Source: Alopecurus myosuroides
Lineage: Eukaryota; Streptophyta; Magnoliopsida; Poales; Poaceae
DNA: 64,000 nucleotides
Direction of reading: 5' to 3'
NCBI GenBank assembly: GCA_028641055.1
Contig: CM054058.1
Coordinates: 87,617,927 to 87,681,926 of the forward strand
The position numbers and the translations under genes are program-made. Below, piece by piece: positions 1 to 10,186 of this stretch. Numbering within the stretch: position 1 is the stretch's first letter; every line of letters starts with the position of its first letter. The notes under the pieces were generated by a model that saw only the letters and a program-made list of their open reading frames with translations, was not told the origin of the DNA and ran no database searches.

Positions 1-485
1 GAAGATTTCTTCTTCCGGCCAGAAACTGCTTTCTTGCGCCCTTTAAGAGAAACGGGCTGAAGCCTGAGAAGAAAAGGAGGAAGTCATAAGGGGAACAGCG
101 AGAAAAAGAGCAAATGAAGGAAAAGCTGAATGGCAAAAAATTAAAAGGCCGAATGAAAAGAAAAACTTACTTAGAAGATTCGACGCTGGCCCCTTCTAGG
201 TTTATAACCTGGGCACCTTCCGGGATGGTGCGTGATCGTTTGCGGGTATCCTTGGGGGCTCCAGGACGTCGGATGGCGCTTTCTCCTTCCGCTTCTTATT
301 TGCCACCAAATCCCCTAGAGAGGAAAGGTGTTCGTCCAAGAGATCAGCAAACTGCAAAATTTTTGGCAAACGCATGTTAATCGCGATAAATAGCCAAAGT
401 AAATGCAAAGAAAAAAATAAAAATAAAAATCACTTATGGTGGGTGGAGGATTCCCCGCTGAATACATGGGCACCAGCTCGCTTTA
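1..485 (-). other. Possible downstream remainder of the minus-strand retroelement ORF
   Basis: No clean gene is visible. On the minus strand, stretches rich in Lys and Arg can be read (for example a K-R-K cluster near 300-320 and another near 20-50). They follow in orientation from the broken retroelement ORF at 486-1612. They may be the basic C-terminal part of the same protein, separated by stops. This is inference from position and composition only. Confidence 0.25.
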
Positions 486-1612
486 CTAGCCCCGGATGCT
501 GATCAGGAGATTGATGGCGTGCTTGAGCTTTGACAACTCCAGCTGCAGAGGCATGTAGTGAAGAGGATCCGATGTCCCCACGTACCGGCACATCAGTTTG
601 CCTTCCCGATGCGCGAGGGGCTGGATCCTACGACGGAAGCAGCAAAGCACAGTATCGGCTCCGCTGAGTTCTGGCTCCATCGTAGTAAGCTTGGTGATCC
701 TCCGTTTGATCTTCTCCAAGTTTGTCAGAAGCGTCTGGATGGCGTCCTCCTTCTAGCTATCTCTTGGAGCAGCCGCGCCGTTGACGAATAGCGGAAGCCC
801 TGTCGCCCACTTCGAGAAAGGCACGTCTTGCACGTAGAAGAACGTGGACGGACAATGCTTTACAGACTCGGACTTGGGGACTTCGGGGAACCAATTTTCT
901 CTTTTCCGTTGAAGGTTGAGGTTGATGGTTCCACAGACCTTCAACTCCCCTTCTCCGTCTGGCTCTCTCCTCACATAAAAACAATACTTGAAGAAATCTA
1001 GACTGGGGCTGTTCCTAAATAGCCCTCAAATATGGCCTGGAAGGCCAAAATGTAGAGGATGATGTTTGGCGTTAAGTTATGGGACTGAATGTGGTAATAC
1101 TCTAAAATACAAACAAAAAAGGCAGACGGCGAGAAGCCTAACCCGCATTGGAGGTGGGACAGCAGAACAACGCGTTCGCCATCCCGTGGCTTGGGATCGG
1201 AGTCGCCTTCTGCGCTCCACCATTTCTTCCTCGGCAGGAAGCCATTGTCTTTGTACCATTGGAGTTCCGCTGTTGTGAAGGAGCTTTGAAGCCAGTACCC
1301 GGTGGCACTTTCTTCCTCGGCTCTGTCGTCTGCATCCTCATCGGCGTCGAGCTCTACGGTGGCTGCGTCATCCGCCGCCTTCGCTTTCCCCTTCACGGTT
1401 GGAAATGCAGTGGAGGCGGAGGTGAAATCCACGGCGCCTCCGGCCAGAGGGTAGGCCGTGGGTGATGAGGGAAGTGAGACGCGCGCCTCGCCAGAAGCCG
1501 TGGCCGCCATGGAGGATCCCTCCTCCACAGCCACCTTGTCGCCACCGGGAATAGAGATCTCCGGAGTCCATTTCACTGCTTGTGTCAACATTTTCTTTCT
1601 GTCACTAGACAT
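486..1612 (-). pseudogene. Broken gypsy-type transposon protein (Transposase_28-like)
   Basis: The minus-strand reading starts at 1612 (MSSDRKKMLTQ) and runs 204 codons to a stop at 998. The first half is Ala/Ser/acid-rich. The second half (about residues 145-204) has the pattern GLGFSPSAFF, then YYHIQSHNLTPNIILYI, then FEGYLG. This resembles the family annotated as 'putative gypsy type transposon' (PF04195), common in grass retroelements. The homologous sequence continues in another frame (DFFKYCFYVRREPDGEGE at about 920-1000), so a frameshift lies near 1006. An in-frame TAG at 753-755 breaks it again, and a last segment (EKIKRRITKLTTMEPELSGA) ends at 486. The product is therefore dead. It is probably a gag-region protein of a Gypsy retroelement. 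Family assignment is from memory of the motif, without a search. Confidence 0.6.
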
Positions 1613-1714
1613 ATGCGTGTTTCGCTCTCTGTACGGGAGGTGAGCTCGAGCGCAAGGAAGATGGAGGCGAATGGAAGCGAGTGGAGAAGAGGAAAAGGCG
1701 CATGGCCTCGACGG

Positions 1715-1724
1715 TTTTTATAGG
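1715..1724 (-). promoter_or_regulatory. TATA-like box upstream of the broken ORF
   Basis: On the minus strand the sequence reads CTATAAAAAC, roughly 105 bp before the ATG at 1612. The spacing fits a TATA box with a short leader. Given the dead ORF, it is probably a relic. Confidence 0.35.
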
Positions 1725-1799
1725 TCTGGATGGCTACCCCGGCCCTAATGGTCGCATGCTTAGATGTGTGCCACATTACCCGGTTTGACCATGTGTCAT

Positions 1800-2580
1800 G
1801 CTTGTGACCGTTGCTATGTTTCGCGTCTCCTCGATTACTGCAGAAAGATTGGCGGAGCCATCATTATCTATCGTTTCTTACAGCGTTAATGCTCCTATAA
1901 ATGTGCCTCTTACACTAGGGCGGTTAGTTCATTCCACCTGGAATAGAAATGCCTGACCAAGAAAAGCTTATTGGGAAGATCCGTCTTTTCTGTTGGATGG
2001 CGGACCACATTCGAGATCAGCGTGAATAAAGGGGGAAGATCCAGGAACCAACTTCCGCCATTCATCCTTAATGGATAACAATGGAGGAGAGAAGTTCCTA
2101 AACCTTCCGGGGGTACCGTCGGAGATATCCGGAAAGGGATATCTACCGGCATCCAAAAGCCAGTCCAAAGGGGGCAAGCCCGAAGCTAGAAGGCCCGAGA
2201 GGGACGAATCGCATGGATGCATCCGGAATGACAACCACAAGCCCATCTGGCTATCAAGATCCATATGACCGTAGATTGTAGGGTTAGTAAAATGTACGGT
2301 TGATGTTCCTGTATGGCCCGATCCGGCTATCTATATAAAGCCGGACGGGATAAACCCCAAGGCAGATTTAGCCTCAGACTCAATCTGCCTAGGTACTTGT
2401 AGCCTGTGCCCGGCGATCGCCGTCATAGTTGACTTGCAGGAAGTAGGGAGTCTCTCCGGCTAACCAGAACCTGGGTAAAACACCGTTTCCTCGCCCCAAA
2501 GCACTCCCCACGTTAGCCTTCCCCGCGGTTCTTCCCTGTGAGAAGGCTCCCCCTTTGGGGAAACCTGATCGTGGAACTCG
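1800..2580 (+). repeat. LTR-like fragment with a TATA box and R-region hairpin
   Basis: There is no coding potential. A TATA box (TATATAAA, 2332-2339) is followed about 20 bp later by an inverted repeat (AGGCAGATT ... AATCTGCCT, about 2360-2391) that would fold in a transcript. This order, U3-like AT-mixed sequence, TATA box and then a GC-rich leader with a hairpin, is typical of plant LTRs. I could not define the ends (no convincing TG...CA pair or target duplication), so it is a fragment of unknown family. Confidence 0.4.
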
Positions 2581-2784
2581 TTAGGGAGGTTGTTCAGACC
2601 CCTTAGACTTACCCATCATGACCTCCAACATCTTCTTAACGCTAGAGACCTCCCAACCAACACTATAGCTAACCTTAGTCAATTGGGTTTGGATGGTTCC
2701 AACCGTCATTTGTAGGTTAGCTATAATGTCGGCCATTTTGGAGATCTCCTCCATAGAAGCATCGGGGTCATCTCCGTTGGCCAT
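2581..2784 (-). pseudogene. Truncated gag N-terminus of an LTR retrotransposon
   Basis: This is a 67-codon minus-strand ORF (starts MANGDDPDASMEEIS, ends KSKGSEQPP). Its middle is heptad-like (ADIIANLQMTVGTIQTQL), consistent with the coiled coil found near the start of many plant gag proteins. It begins about 37 bp downstream of a primer-binding site in the same orientation, as a gag ORF should. No zinc knuckle, protease or polymerase follows, so only the 5' end of the element remains. Copia versus Gypsy cannot be told. Confidence 0.45.
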
Positions 2785-2820
2785 AATACTCTTAGGCGGT
2801 TAAGCCCGATCAAAGAACCT

Positions 2821-2833
2821 GACTCTGATACCA
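2821..2833 (-). other. Primer-binding site (initiator tRNA-Met type)
   Basis: On the minus strand this reads TGGTATCAGAGTC, one or two bases from the usual plant TGGTATCAGAGC. It lies 2 bp inside the end of an LTR (end ...TACTTTCA at 2836). It primes minus-strand DNA synthesis from initiator methionine tRNA. Confidence 0.6.
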
Positions 2834-2835
2834 AC

Positions 2836-3934
2836 TGAAAGTACAATATGGTCAACTAGAGGTGGGGGTTGATTAGGTGACCTGCAATTTTTAATCTTTT
2901 AATTGGGCTAAGAAAGTAGAAGACACGGTTACCTAGATGTGCAACTAGGTGAAACAACCTACGTGATAGGAAACAAGGTACGCAACAGAAGCAATATGTA
3001 AAGAACAAGATAACCACAAGTGTAAACAAGAAGACAAGGATATGTTTCCTATAGTTCCTTCCAAATGGAAATACGTCTACATTGGAGAGGCGTGGAGCCA
3101 CCAAGGCACTCCAATAGCACGGTTGTGCACACCTTATTCTCCTTGACCTACTCCGGCGAGGGAGATTGTCGTTTCACTATGAGGTCGACTTGAAGGCGTT
3201 GACCAAAACTTTACGCAAGGTTAAGGCTACTCCACAAGATGGTTGGAGGCTCTCAATAATCCGAAAATTCTTGCAACAAGGTGGAAGCTCACTAGGGTTT
3301 CTCTAGGATTACAAGGAAACCAAGAGATCTACAAGATCTCAAAGCGAAAATTGGGGGAAATCAATTTTTGGCCACCAATTTCTAGGTATTCTCCACCAAT
3401 TTCTTGAAGGACATCAAGTTTGGTTGGTTGAGTAGGAAGATTTAGGCGTTTTAAGCTTTGAATCTATGGAGGAGAGAGAAAAATGGACGGGCAAGCTGTC
3501 TCAAGGAAGAAGACAACTATTTATAGCACCCTCTAAAATATAGCCATTGTTGTCCTCTAGGGCTAGAAATTTCTGGGGTAAGTGCCGGAAATTTATGGAC
3601 ACACCGGCCGGATATTTCCAAAAGTCTGGGGGGAGAATATTTGAATAATCCGGGGGGCGGAAATTCCTGCCCAATATTTTGCCCCCTATCGAGAGAGCAG
3701 CCAAGCGGAGCGCGTCGTCTTCACGTTGAAGTTTACTGGTCGGCTATTTGCATCAGAAATTTCCGGCCGGAAATTTCCGCCCCAATCTAGAGAGTGGGCA
3801 ATCTTGAGGCTATGATTCTTCGAGGTCAGGTTTTGATAGGCCGGAAATTTCCGGGGTCAAGCGTAGATATTCCGCCCTTTAGCCACCGTTTTCTCTACCC
3901 TCTGTAACTAGAGGAAAATATCATAAACCTGACA
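2836..3934 (-). repeat. Minus-strand LTR of the truncated element
   Basis: In plus coordinates it starts TGAAAGTACA, directly next to the primer-binding site. I end it at TGACA near 3934, because that would give the LTR a TG start on the minus strand (TGTCAGGTTT). The body contains several copies of a CCGGAAATTTCCGG-like palindrome (3585-3870). The boundary next to the primer-binding site is firm. The far boundary is a guess, because the partner LTR is missing. Confidence 0.45.
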
Positions 3935-4284
3935 CTATGGATATATAGGTGTAGGTCTTAGTTAGTCTCACAACACTGGTGCAAATGTGGTGTGCGTGCG
4001 TGTGGTGAGTGTGCTTGTGATTCTGATTAGATACTACAGCTTGTATCCAAAAGGAGGTGAAAAAAAAGTGGGATACCCTCAATCATGGACCCGGCGGTCT
4101 ACGCCCGAACAATTTCTCCAAACGAATGTCGGTTGATGGACTTTTATGATGATTTTTGGTAGGTTAGGCATAGAAACATGGAGAGACACATTAGGGCCCT
4201 AGTTCACACAAGATTACCTCAGGTGCAGCCGATGTGGGGAGATTCTTCCTGTTGGTTGAGAACCTTTCCTAAGTGTTATCGCAT
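3935..4284 (+). other. Stretch without a recognised feature
   Basis: I see no ORF of note, tRNA, or inverted repeat pair. It holds a short TG/GT-rich piece near 3985-4020 and leads into the tandem array. It may belong to the same element as the array. Confidence 0.3.
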
Positions 4285-5935
4285 GAGTGTAAAGCCGGTG
4301 ACACCTCGGAGTAGAATCTTGGCAATTTAAAAATCCCAACGCACTTGTATAACTATAGTACAGGAACATATAGATTTTGGTGGGATTCACATGCTCAGGA
4401 ACCTTGCTTCGGCGATACCCTGACCTCGTTGAAACAATTCAAACTTTTTCTCCACCCCCATGACTGACGTCGAAATGGGATAGATTTGTGGAATTTATTG
4501 ATTGTATGTGTTAGGGTAGATCATATGAACATGGAAAATAAAAAATCTACCCCAACTGTATAGAATATTCCCTCTAGTGCGCCCAAAGGGGAGTTTCTAC
4601 CTCTAAGTCTAGACACTCACAACAGATAAAGTGATGCTAGTGAAGCCGGTCACACCCCCGAATAGGATCTTGGCCATTTCGAACTCACAAAACACTTTTA
4701 TAAATATAGTATGCACCACCTAGGTTTTGGTGGGATTCCGGCGCTTCGGAGCCCCACTTCAACGGAACCTGACCCCATTGGAAAAAGTCAAAAAATTTGT
4801 CTACCCACATGACTGGCGTCGAAAGGGGTAGCTCAATGGACTATTTTACTTGGTTATGTTATGTTACCATTAGAACATGTAAAACAAAATATCCACCCTA
4901 ATGTACACAATGTTCCCTCTGGTGCGCCTGACCCTCTACACCTTTCACCAAACTTGTATATATGTTATGGCACCACCTAGGTTTAGGTGGGATTCCTACG
5001 CTCAGGAGCCCCGCTTCGGCGAAACCCTGACACAATGGAGAAAAGTCAACCTTCTCCTCTACTCCCATGACCGGTGTCGAAAAGGGTAGGAAACTGGATT
5101 TTTTTTTCGTAGTTTTGTTAGGTTAGAGTATAAGAACATGTAAAACCAAGATCTATCCGATCTCTTCAAATGATTCCCTCTAGTGCGCCCGAAGGGTGGT
5201 TTCGTCCTCTAAGTCGAGAAATTAACAAGTAAGGAAGTGATGTCGGTGAAGCCAGTCACACCTGAGTAGGATCTTGGCCATTTCAAACTCACATCACATT
5301 TTTATACATATGGTAGGCACCATCTAGGTTTTGGTGGGATTCCGACGCTCTGGAGCCTCACTTCTGCGAAACCCTCACCCCGCTGGAAAAAAAGTCAAAC
5401 TCGAAAGGTGGTAGATAAGTGGACTTTTTTATTGTTTGTGCTAGGGATGGACCGGTTGAAATTATTTGCTTGGTTGTGTTAGGTTAGTCCATAGGAACAC
5501 GGAAAACCAAGATCTAGCACAAATCTTCACAACATCCCTCGGCTGCACTCGAAGGGGGGGGGAGTTTCGAGCTCTATGACCACAAACTTACTAGAGAGAT
5601 GTGTGAAGCCGGTCACACCATTGAGTATGGTCTTGTACCTCTACACCTTCCACCACACTTTCATAAATATGGTATGGCACCACCTAGGTATAGGTGGGAT
5701 TCCGGCACTCCGATGTCTAGCTTCGGGCGAAACCCTGACTCGTTGGAGAAAAGTCAACCTTTTTCGTACACCCCAATTACCTGCGTGGAATTGGGTAGAT
5801 ATGCATAATTTTTGCTTGGTTCCGTTAGGTTAGACCATAAGAACATGAAACACCGAAATCTATCAAACTCTTCACGATATTCCCTCGGGTGCACTCGAAT
5901 GGGGACTTTTGACCTCTAAGTGAAGTCCTGAAGGG
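4285..5935 (+). repeat. Degenerate tandem array, five units of about 350 bp
   Basis: A box close to GTGAAGCCGGTCACACC recurs near 4288, 4641, 5246 and 5602. A second box, GGTGGGATTC inside CACCACCTAGGTTT..., recurs near 4378, 4729, 4986, 5333 and 5693. A third box (TCGAAAGGGGTAG-like) and a fourth (GGTTAG...AGAACATG) follow in the same order each time. The third unit lacks the first box and is only about 257 bp. Units have diverged visibly, so the array is old. No protein is conserved across the units. It could be an internal array of a DNA transposon or a minor satellite. Confidence 0.7.
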
Positions 5936-6640
5936 GTAGACTTGCGGGGCCCACGAAAACGACACGGCTAGCTAGCTATGGCGTTGTGAATTATGTTCTA
6001 AGAAATGGCTATATTGACATCAGATATGAAATATGCTAGAAAATAAGTGGCAGCAAAGGAACAGCAGGAAAAATGATTAAGAATAAATCATTTGTATTAT
6101 ATCTTGAAAATACACACGACAAAGACAAACTTTGACATCTTTGCCTTGTGTGTTTCAAGGGCACATGGTAATGGACCTAATACTTTACCGTGTATATTGT
6201 GAAAACGCACGGCAAAAGAATTGATCTAGTAAAGACCCCGTGAACAGAGGTGGACCAAGAAGAAATTGATCTGGTGTCCTCATGTAAATGTTGACATTCT
6301 TGTTTTGACTTTGGGGTGTCACAATCTACACATATAAGCATTATTTAAAAAAAAATGTTTTTTACCCGGACAGTTGATGGCTCTACCGGTACGTGGCCCC
6401 TGCCAGCGAAGGACGTCGTGGGCGCACAAGTGACACGCAGGTTTGCCGAGTCCATGTCTTTGTCGTGTTTTTTTTTGGTTATTCCGTGTCCTCATCTTTC
6501 TTTGACGTGTATTTTTTTGCACCTTTGCTGTGTCATGTTGTTTGCTGCGCCTCGTGTCATATATTTGCCGCGTTTTTCCTGCCTTTGTCGTGTCCTGCTC
6601 TAGGGGGCACACGGCAACGTCTGTTTCCCGTATTCCACAC
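5936..6640. mobile_element. Remnant with CACTA-like subterminal repeats
   Basis: Copies of a TTTGCCGTGTG / CACACGGCAAA-type motif occur in both orientations (about 6140-6215 and 6435-6620). This is the pattern of short inverted subterminal repeats seen in one group of grass CACTA elements. No terminal CACTA/TAGTG pair with a target duplication was found, so it is a fragment. It ends roughly 270 bp before the F-box gene and may form part of that gene's upstream region. The short ORFs here are repeat-derived. Confidence 0.4.
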
Positions 6641-6907
6641 ACCAGATTTACTATTTTATCTGTTTTGTGTAACACAGAGAATACAATGTATTTTGAATTG
6701 AGAATATGCAAACTTGTAGAATTTGTGGCTATACCTAGAAAATTTATCAGATTTATTTGAAACTTTTAAATTTGTCTTTTTGAAGGTACTCCGGGCTACA
6801 CGAGTCGGTTCGTTTTGGAAAGACAACGTCGGTTATTGTATTCTCGACGCAAACACGGATACATCATACATACAGCTTCGCATCCGGATCCCTTCTCGGC
6901 GAGATCG

Positions 6908-8572
6908 ATGGGTAACCCACGGATCGTCGACGCCTGCTCCGGACGGCGGCGAGACGACCGCCTAAGCAACCTCGGCGACGTTTTGCTCGGTCACATCCTC
7001 TCCTTCCTCGACGCAAAAGAGGCCGCGCGCGCTGCCGCGCTCTCGTCACGGTGGCGCGACGTCTTCGCCTTCGTCCACACCGTCTCCCTGGCACTGCCGG
7101 AACGGGCCGTCTACGCGTGCGACATTACTGACTGGCGCGAGCACCCCCAGCTGCGGTCCTTCGTCGTCTCCGTTACCGCTTCCCTCTTCTCCCGCAGCCG
7201 CCGTCCGGCTCCTGCCGCCGCCGCCGTGCCCCTGCGCGCTCTGCGCGTCTCCATGGAGAGGGACGTCAAGAACTCCACTGTGGACCGGTGGGTCTCCTAC
7301 GCCCTGAGGCATGCCGCCTCCGAGTTCGAGCTCGACCTCCGCCTCGAACCCGACCCTGTCTGTCATTGCCCCGACCCCGACCGCTTCCGCTTCGCCGGCG
7401 TCGGTAGGCCAGGTGCACGTCATGCGAAGCACGATGCCAGCGATCAGCCACCCAGGTCGCAGCTGCCCGTTGTCAACGATGAGGACGACGCCGCCTCCAG
7501 CGATGACGATATGTCTCCTCGATCGTGGAATATGCGGCAGCCCCCGCCGCAGTACACCGTCCCCAGGGGGCTCTTTTCCTGCGCCGCGCTGCGGTCACTC
7601 CGCCTCGGCTCCTGCTGGCTCTCCCCGCCGGCGGCCATCAGCCTGCCGTCGCTCGAGGCGCTCCACCTCACCCACGTCCTTGACAAGGAGGATGCCGTGC
7701 AGTTGCTCATCTCCGCCTGCCCACGCCTCGCCGACCTGACGCTCCATGCCTGCGACACGGTGACCGTGCTCTGCCTCCTCGACAACACGCACCTCCGAAG
7801 GCTCGCCCTCCGGTGCTGCCACGAGCTCGCCACCGTCGCCGTGGACGCCTCTGAGCTGTGCACCTTCGAGTACCGAGGCGCCGTCCCGGAAAGCACGTTC
7901 CTCAAGGTGCGGGGACCCGGCGGCCACTTATCGTCCGTCACATCGTGCAAGATCGACATCTGTGGGCCAGTGGAGGACGTCGTGAAGCTCGGTTCCTTCC
8001 TGCAGCTGTTCGCGTCCACCAAACATCTTCACCTGAGCTCACCTGTAACTGTGATGGGCTCGAGCTTCGTAGATCTTCCCGAGTTCCCGGCCCTCCGCCA
8101 CCTTGAGATCAACGGATGCTTACCGGGCAGCGTCGACCCTGCCGGCGCCATCCGCGCGGTGAGCACGATCCTCCATCAGGCCCCGAACCTGGAGGTGCTG
8201 ACCCTGTTCTTCCAAGCACCGCCTCAAGATTCGCGCCGCTACTACTGCTCCTCCCGCGCCCGCAGCGAGGGGAAGCTCCTCGACGAACACCATCTCCATT
8301 ACAACAAGTATGGCATCACCGACTACGGGCCGCAGGACCTGGGCGAGCCGGTCCCGTCGTGTCTCGGGTGCCGGCTGAGGAAGGTCAACCTGGTGCATTA
8401 CCAGGGCGGCAGCGCGCAGAGGACGTTGGCCTGGTTCTTGCTCGGCAATTCTCCGGCGCTCGAGATGCTCTACTGTGGATTCGCAATGGGGCCGCAGTGG
8501 ATCCAGAAGGAATTGATGCGCGAGATCGAACGATGGGTGATAAACAAGACAACCAGAAACGAGTTTCATTGA
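6908..8572 (+). CDS. F-box protein with LRR and FBD-like C-terminus
   Basis: This is an intact, intronless, GC-rich ORF of 554 residues from the ATG at 6908 (MGNPRIVDACSG). The frame is open 31 codons further upstream, but the F-box follows this ATG closely, as is usual. The F-box is at about residues 17-55 (RLSNLGDVLLGHILSFLD, then ALSSRWRDVF); in the family this segment binds SKP1 of an SCF ubiquitin ligase. An acidic linker (NDEDDAASSDDD) is near 188-200. Leucine-rich repeats start about 222 (ALRSLRLGSCWL, SLEALHLTHV, RLADLTLHAC). The C-terminus, about 488-540 (RLRKVNLVHYQGG...LAWFLLGNSPALEML), resembles an FBD domain. Grasses have hundreds of such genes, often fast-evolving, and the substrate is unknown. 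No clear TATA box was seen in the 270 bp upstream. It is the only apparently functional host gene in the window. Confidence 0.88.
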   Translation: MGNPRIVDACSGRRRDDRLSNLGDVLLGHILSFLDAKEAARAAALSSRWRDVFAFVHTVSLALPERAVYACDITDWREHPQLRSFVVSVTASLFSRSRRPAPAAAAVPLRALRVSMERDVKNSTVDRWVSYALRHAASEFELDLRLEPDPVCHCPDPDRFRFAGVGRPGARHAKHDASDQPPRSQLPVVNDEDDAASSDDDMSPRSWNMRQPPPQYTVPRGLFSCAALRSLRLGSCWLSPPAAISLPSLEALHLTHVLDKEDAVQLLISACPRLADLTLHACDTVTVLCLLDNTHLRRLALRCCHELATVAVDASELCTFEYRGAVPESTFLKVRGPGGHLSSVTSCKIDICGPVEDVVKLGSFLQLFASTKHLHLSSPVTVMGSSFVDLPEFPALRHLEINGCLPGSVDPAGAIRAVSTILHQAPNLEVLTLFFQAPPQDSRRYYCSSRARSEGKLLDEHHLHYNKYGITDYGPQDLGEPVPSCLGCRLRKVNLVHYQGGSAQRTLAWFLLGNSPALEMLYCGFAMGPQWIQKELMREIERWVINKTTRNEFH

Positions 8573-8574
8573 TA

Positions 8575-8727
8575 CTCCCTCCGTTCGGAATTAGATGACT
8601 TGTCTTTGTATATATATGGATGTATCTAGATATCTTTTAGTATATAGATATGTTCGTTTTTAGACAAATACAAGTCATCTAATTCTGAACGGAGGGACAA
8701 AGACAAGCCATCTAATTCCGGAGGGAG
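8575..8727. mobile_element. Stowaway-type MITE with a duplicated right terminus
   Basis: It starts CTCCCTCCGTTCGGAATTA and ends TAATTCCGGAGGGAG in inverted orientation. It is flanked by TA on both sides (8573-8574, 8728-8729), the target duplication of Tc1/mariner-derived Stowaway MITEs. The terminus matches the kind called Thalos/Athos in Triticeae (name from memory). A second right-end-like copy (ATTCTGAACGGAGGGA, ending about 8697) lies just before the true end. The element begins 2 bp after the F-box stop codon, so it forms the start of that gene's 3' UTR. Confidence 0.85.
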
Positions 8728-9112
8728 TACATGCTTGTGCGTTTGCAGTTGGAGCCCAGCTTCGTGAATGTTTCCCTATAGGATGCACCGGAATAAAATA
8801 TGTGAGAAATCATGTGTAACGAAATATCATGCACTGGAATTTCACTCTGGCTGCTTCGGCGATCCCTCAAGAATACCTAAAGATCTGCTAATGTTGTCAC
8901 GAAATATCAGTCCATTTAGGAATATTTATTTCTAGGTAAAAAAATATTTTGCTCCTCCTCTATGCATGAGAATTGGTGTGGACCCATACTAGTGGAAAAC
9001 AGGGCTTTTACCCACTGGCGAGCACCCTTTTCGCCTCGGCTCGGCCCCCACCTGGTGTAAAAGACTGCAGAGGTGGGGCCGGGGCGAGCAGGACGTGTGG
9101 TGTTGGGGTTAT

Positions 9113-9222
9113 TTGCCTCGGTTGGTGGCTCCAACCGGGGCTAAAGGCTCTCGAGCAGGGGCCGAGCAGCCGCGTGGTGTGGGGACCCTTTTGCCCCGAT
9201 TGGAGGCACCAACCGGGGCAAA
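9113..9222. repeat. Left subterminal hairpin repeats of the CACTA element
   Basis: Two inverted repeats of the form TTTGCCCCGGTTGG...CCAACCGGGGCAAA lie at 9113-9145 and 9190-9222. Similar units sit at the right end and at 53065. In CACTA elements such subterminal motifs are the expected transposase-binding sites; that role is known from the family, not shown here. Confidence 0.75.
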
Positions 9223-9234
9223 TGACACCCCCAC

Positions 9235-9244
9235 TATATATAAA
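9235..9244 (+). promoter_or_regulatory. TATA box of the CACTA transposase gene
   Basis: TATATATAAA lies 13 bp after the second subterminal hairpin and about 320 bp before the transposase ATG at 9564. The position suggests that the terminal region doubles as the transposase promoter. Confidence 0.55.
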
Positions 9245-9563
9245 TCCTGCCAGACCTCTCTTCTTCTCATGCCACTCACTTTGGAGGACATATTTCTAGT
9301 TGTGTGGTGTGTGCTCACTTTTTTCCCTCCTATGCACAATAGGTGTTTGATGAAATGCCCAGGAGAATAACGCCATCTCAACTCGCAGAAAACAAGCACG
9401 GTTTAATTTGTCCGAGCCACACTTAATTAAATAACCTTTCTCGTCCTTTTTTCCTCCTCGGTCGAGGTACCAACTTTAACCTTTCATCTGTCGATGTAAA
9501 ATTGGTCATTTCTCTATTCATGGTGTTCTGTAACGGTTCTTAATTAATAATCATGTAATGCAG

Positions 9564-10186
9564 ATGAACCGGCAATGGATGTACGATGACCGACGCTCTG
9601 CCACGTTCACGAAAGGCGTGGGTTATTTTCTCGAGGTGGCCCAGGCAAACAAGCGGAATAATTTTATCTTTTGTCCATGTGTTGTATGTCGGAATCAGAA
9701 GTAACACTCTTCTCACAGAGTCATCCACTTCCATTTGTTTCAATCCGGTTTCGTGCCCAGCTATAATTGTTGGACCAAGCACGGAGAAAGAGGGGTTATG
9801 ATGGAAGACAACGAAGAAGAAGAGAATGATGACAACTCTCATGACATGTTACCTGAATACGGTGCCGGTACTGGAATGGAAGATAACAATTAGTGGAATG
9901 AGAGTTGCAGGTACCAGATGAGCCCATCGATGATCTTGGCCAGGCTATTACGGATGCAAAGACAGAAAGCGATATTGAAAAGGTGAGGGTGAAGTTCGAC
10001 CAGATGTTAAAGGATCACAAAATATTGTTGTATCCAAATTGCGAACACGGGCAGAAAAAGCTGGGCAGCACACTGGAATTGCTCCGATGGAAGGCCGAGA
10101 ATGGTGTGACTGACAGCGGATTTACAAAGTTGCTGCAAATAGTGAAAGAGCAGCTTCCTAAAAACAATGAATGGCCCGACAGTACA
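9564..10186 (+). pseudogene. TNP2-type CACTA transposase, N-terminal part
   Basis: From the ATG at 9564 the first 46 codons carry the transposase-associated domain signature: NRQWMYDDRR, a KGVGYFLEVAQ segment, and the cysteine pair in CPCVVC. An in-frame TAA follows at 9702, then homologous sequence continues (NCWTKHGERGVMMEDNEEEE) to a TAG at 9891. After a frameshift at about 9894-9905 it continues in a new frame (PDEPIDDLGQA, then LLYPNCEHGQKKL and LRWKAENG) up to the last codons D-S-T. There the LTR element A1 cuts it. The next codons (Y-Q-A-K-K) resume at 49873 in the same frame. Confidence 0.85.
10182..10186 (+). repeat. Target site duplication of A1, left copy (GTACA)
   Basis: GTACA here and at 49868-49872 flank the LTR element exactly. 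Five bp is the usual size for LTR retrotransposon integrases. Confidence 0.92.

Noticed and set aside
3969..6310. A complete CACTA element around the 350-bp array, starting at CACTGGTGC near 3970
   Set aside because: No matching inverted terminus and no 3-bp duplication were found on the right.
6815..6907. The longer F-box ORF start at 6815
   Set aside because: The extra 31 residues lack family similarity, and the F-box normally lies near the N-terminus. ATG 6908 gives that arrangement.
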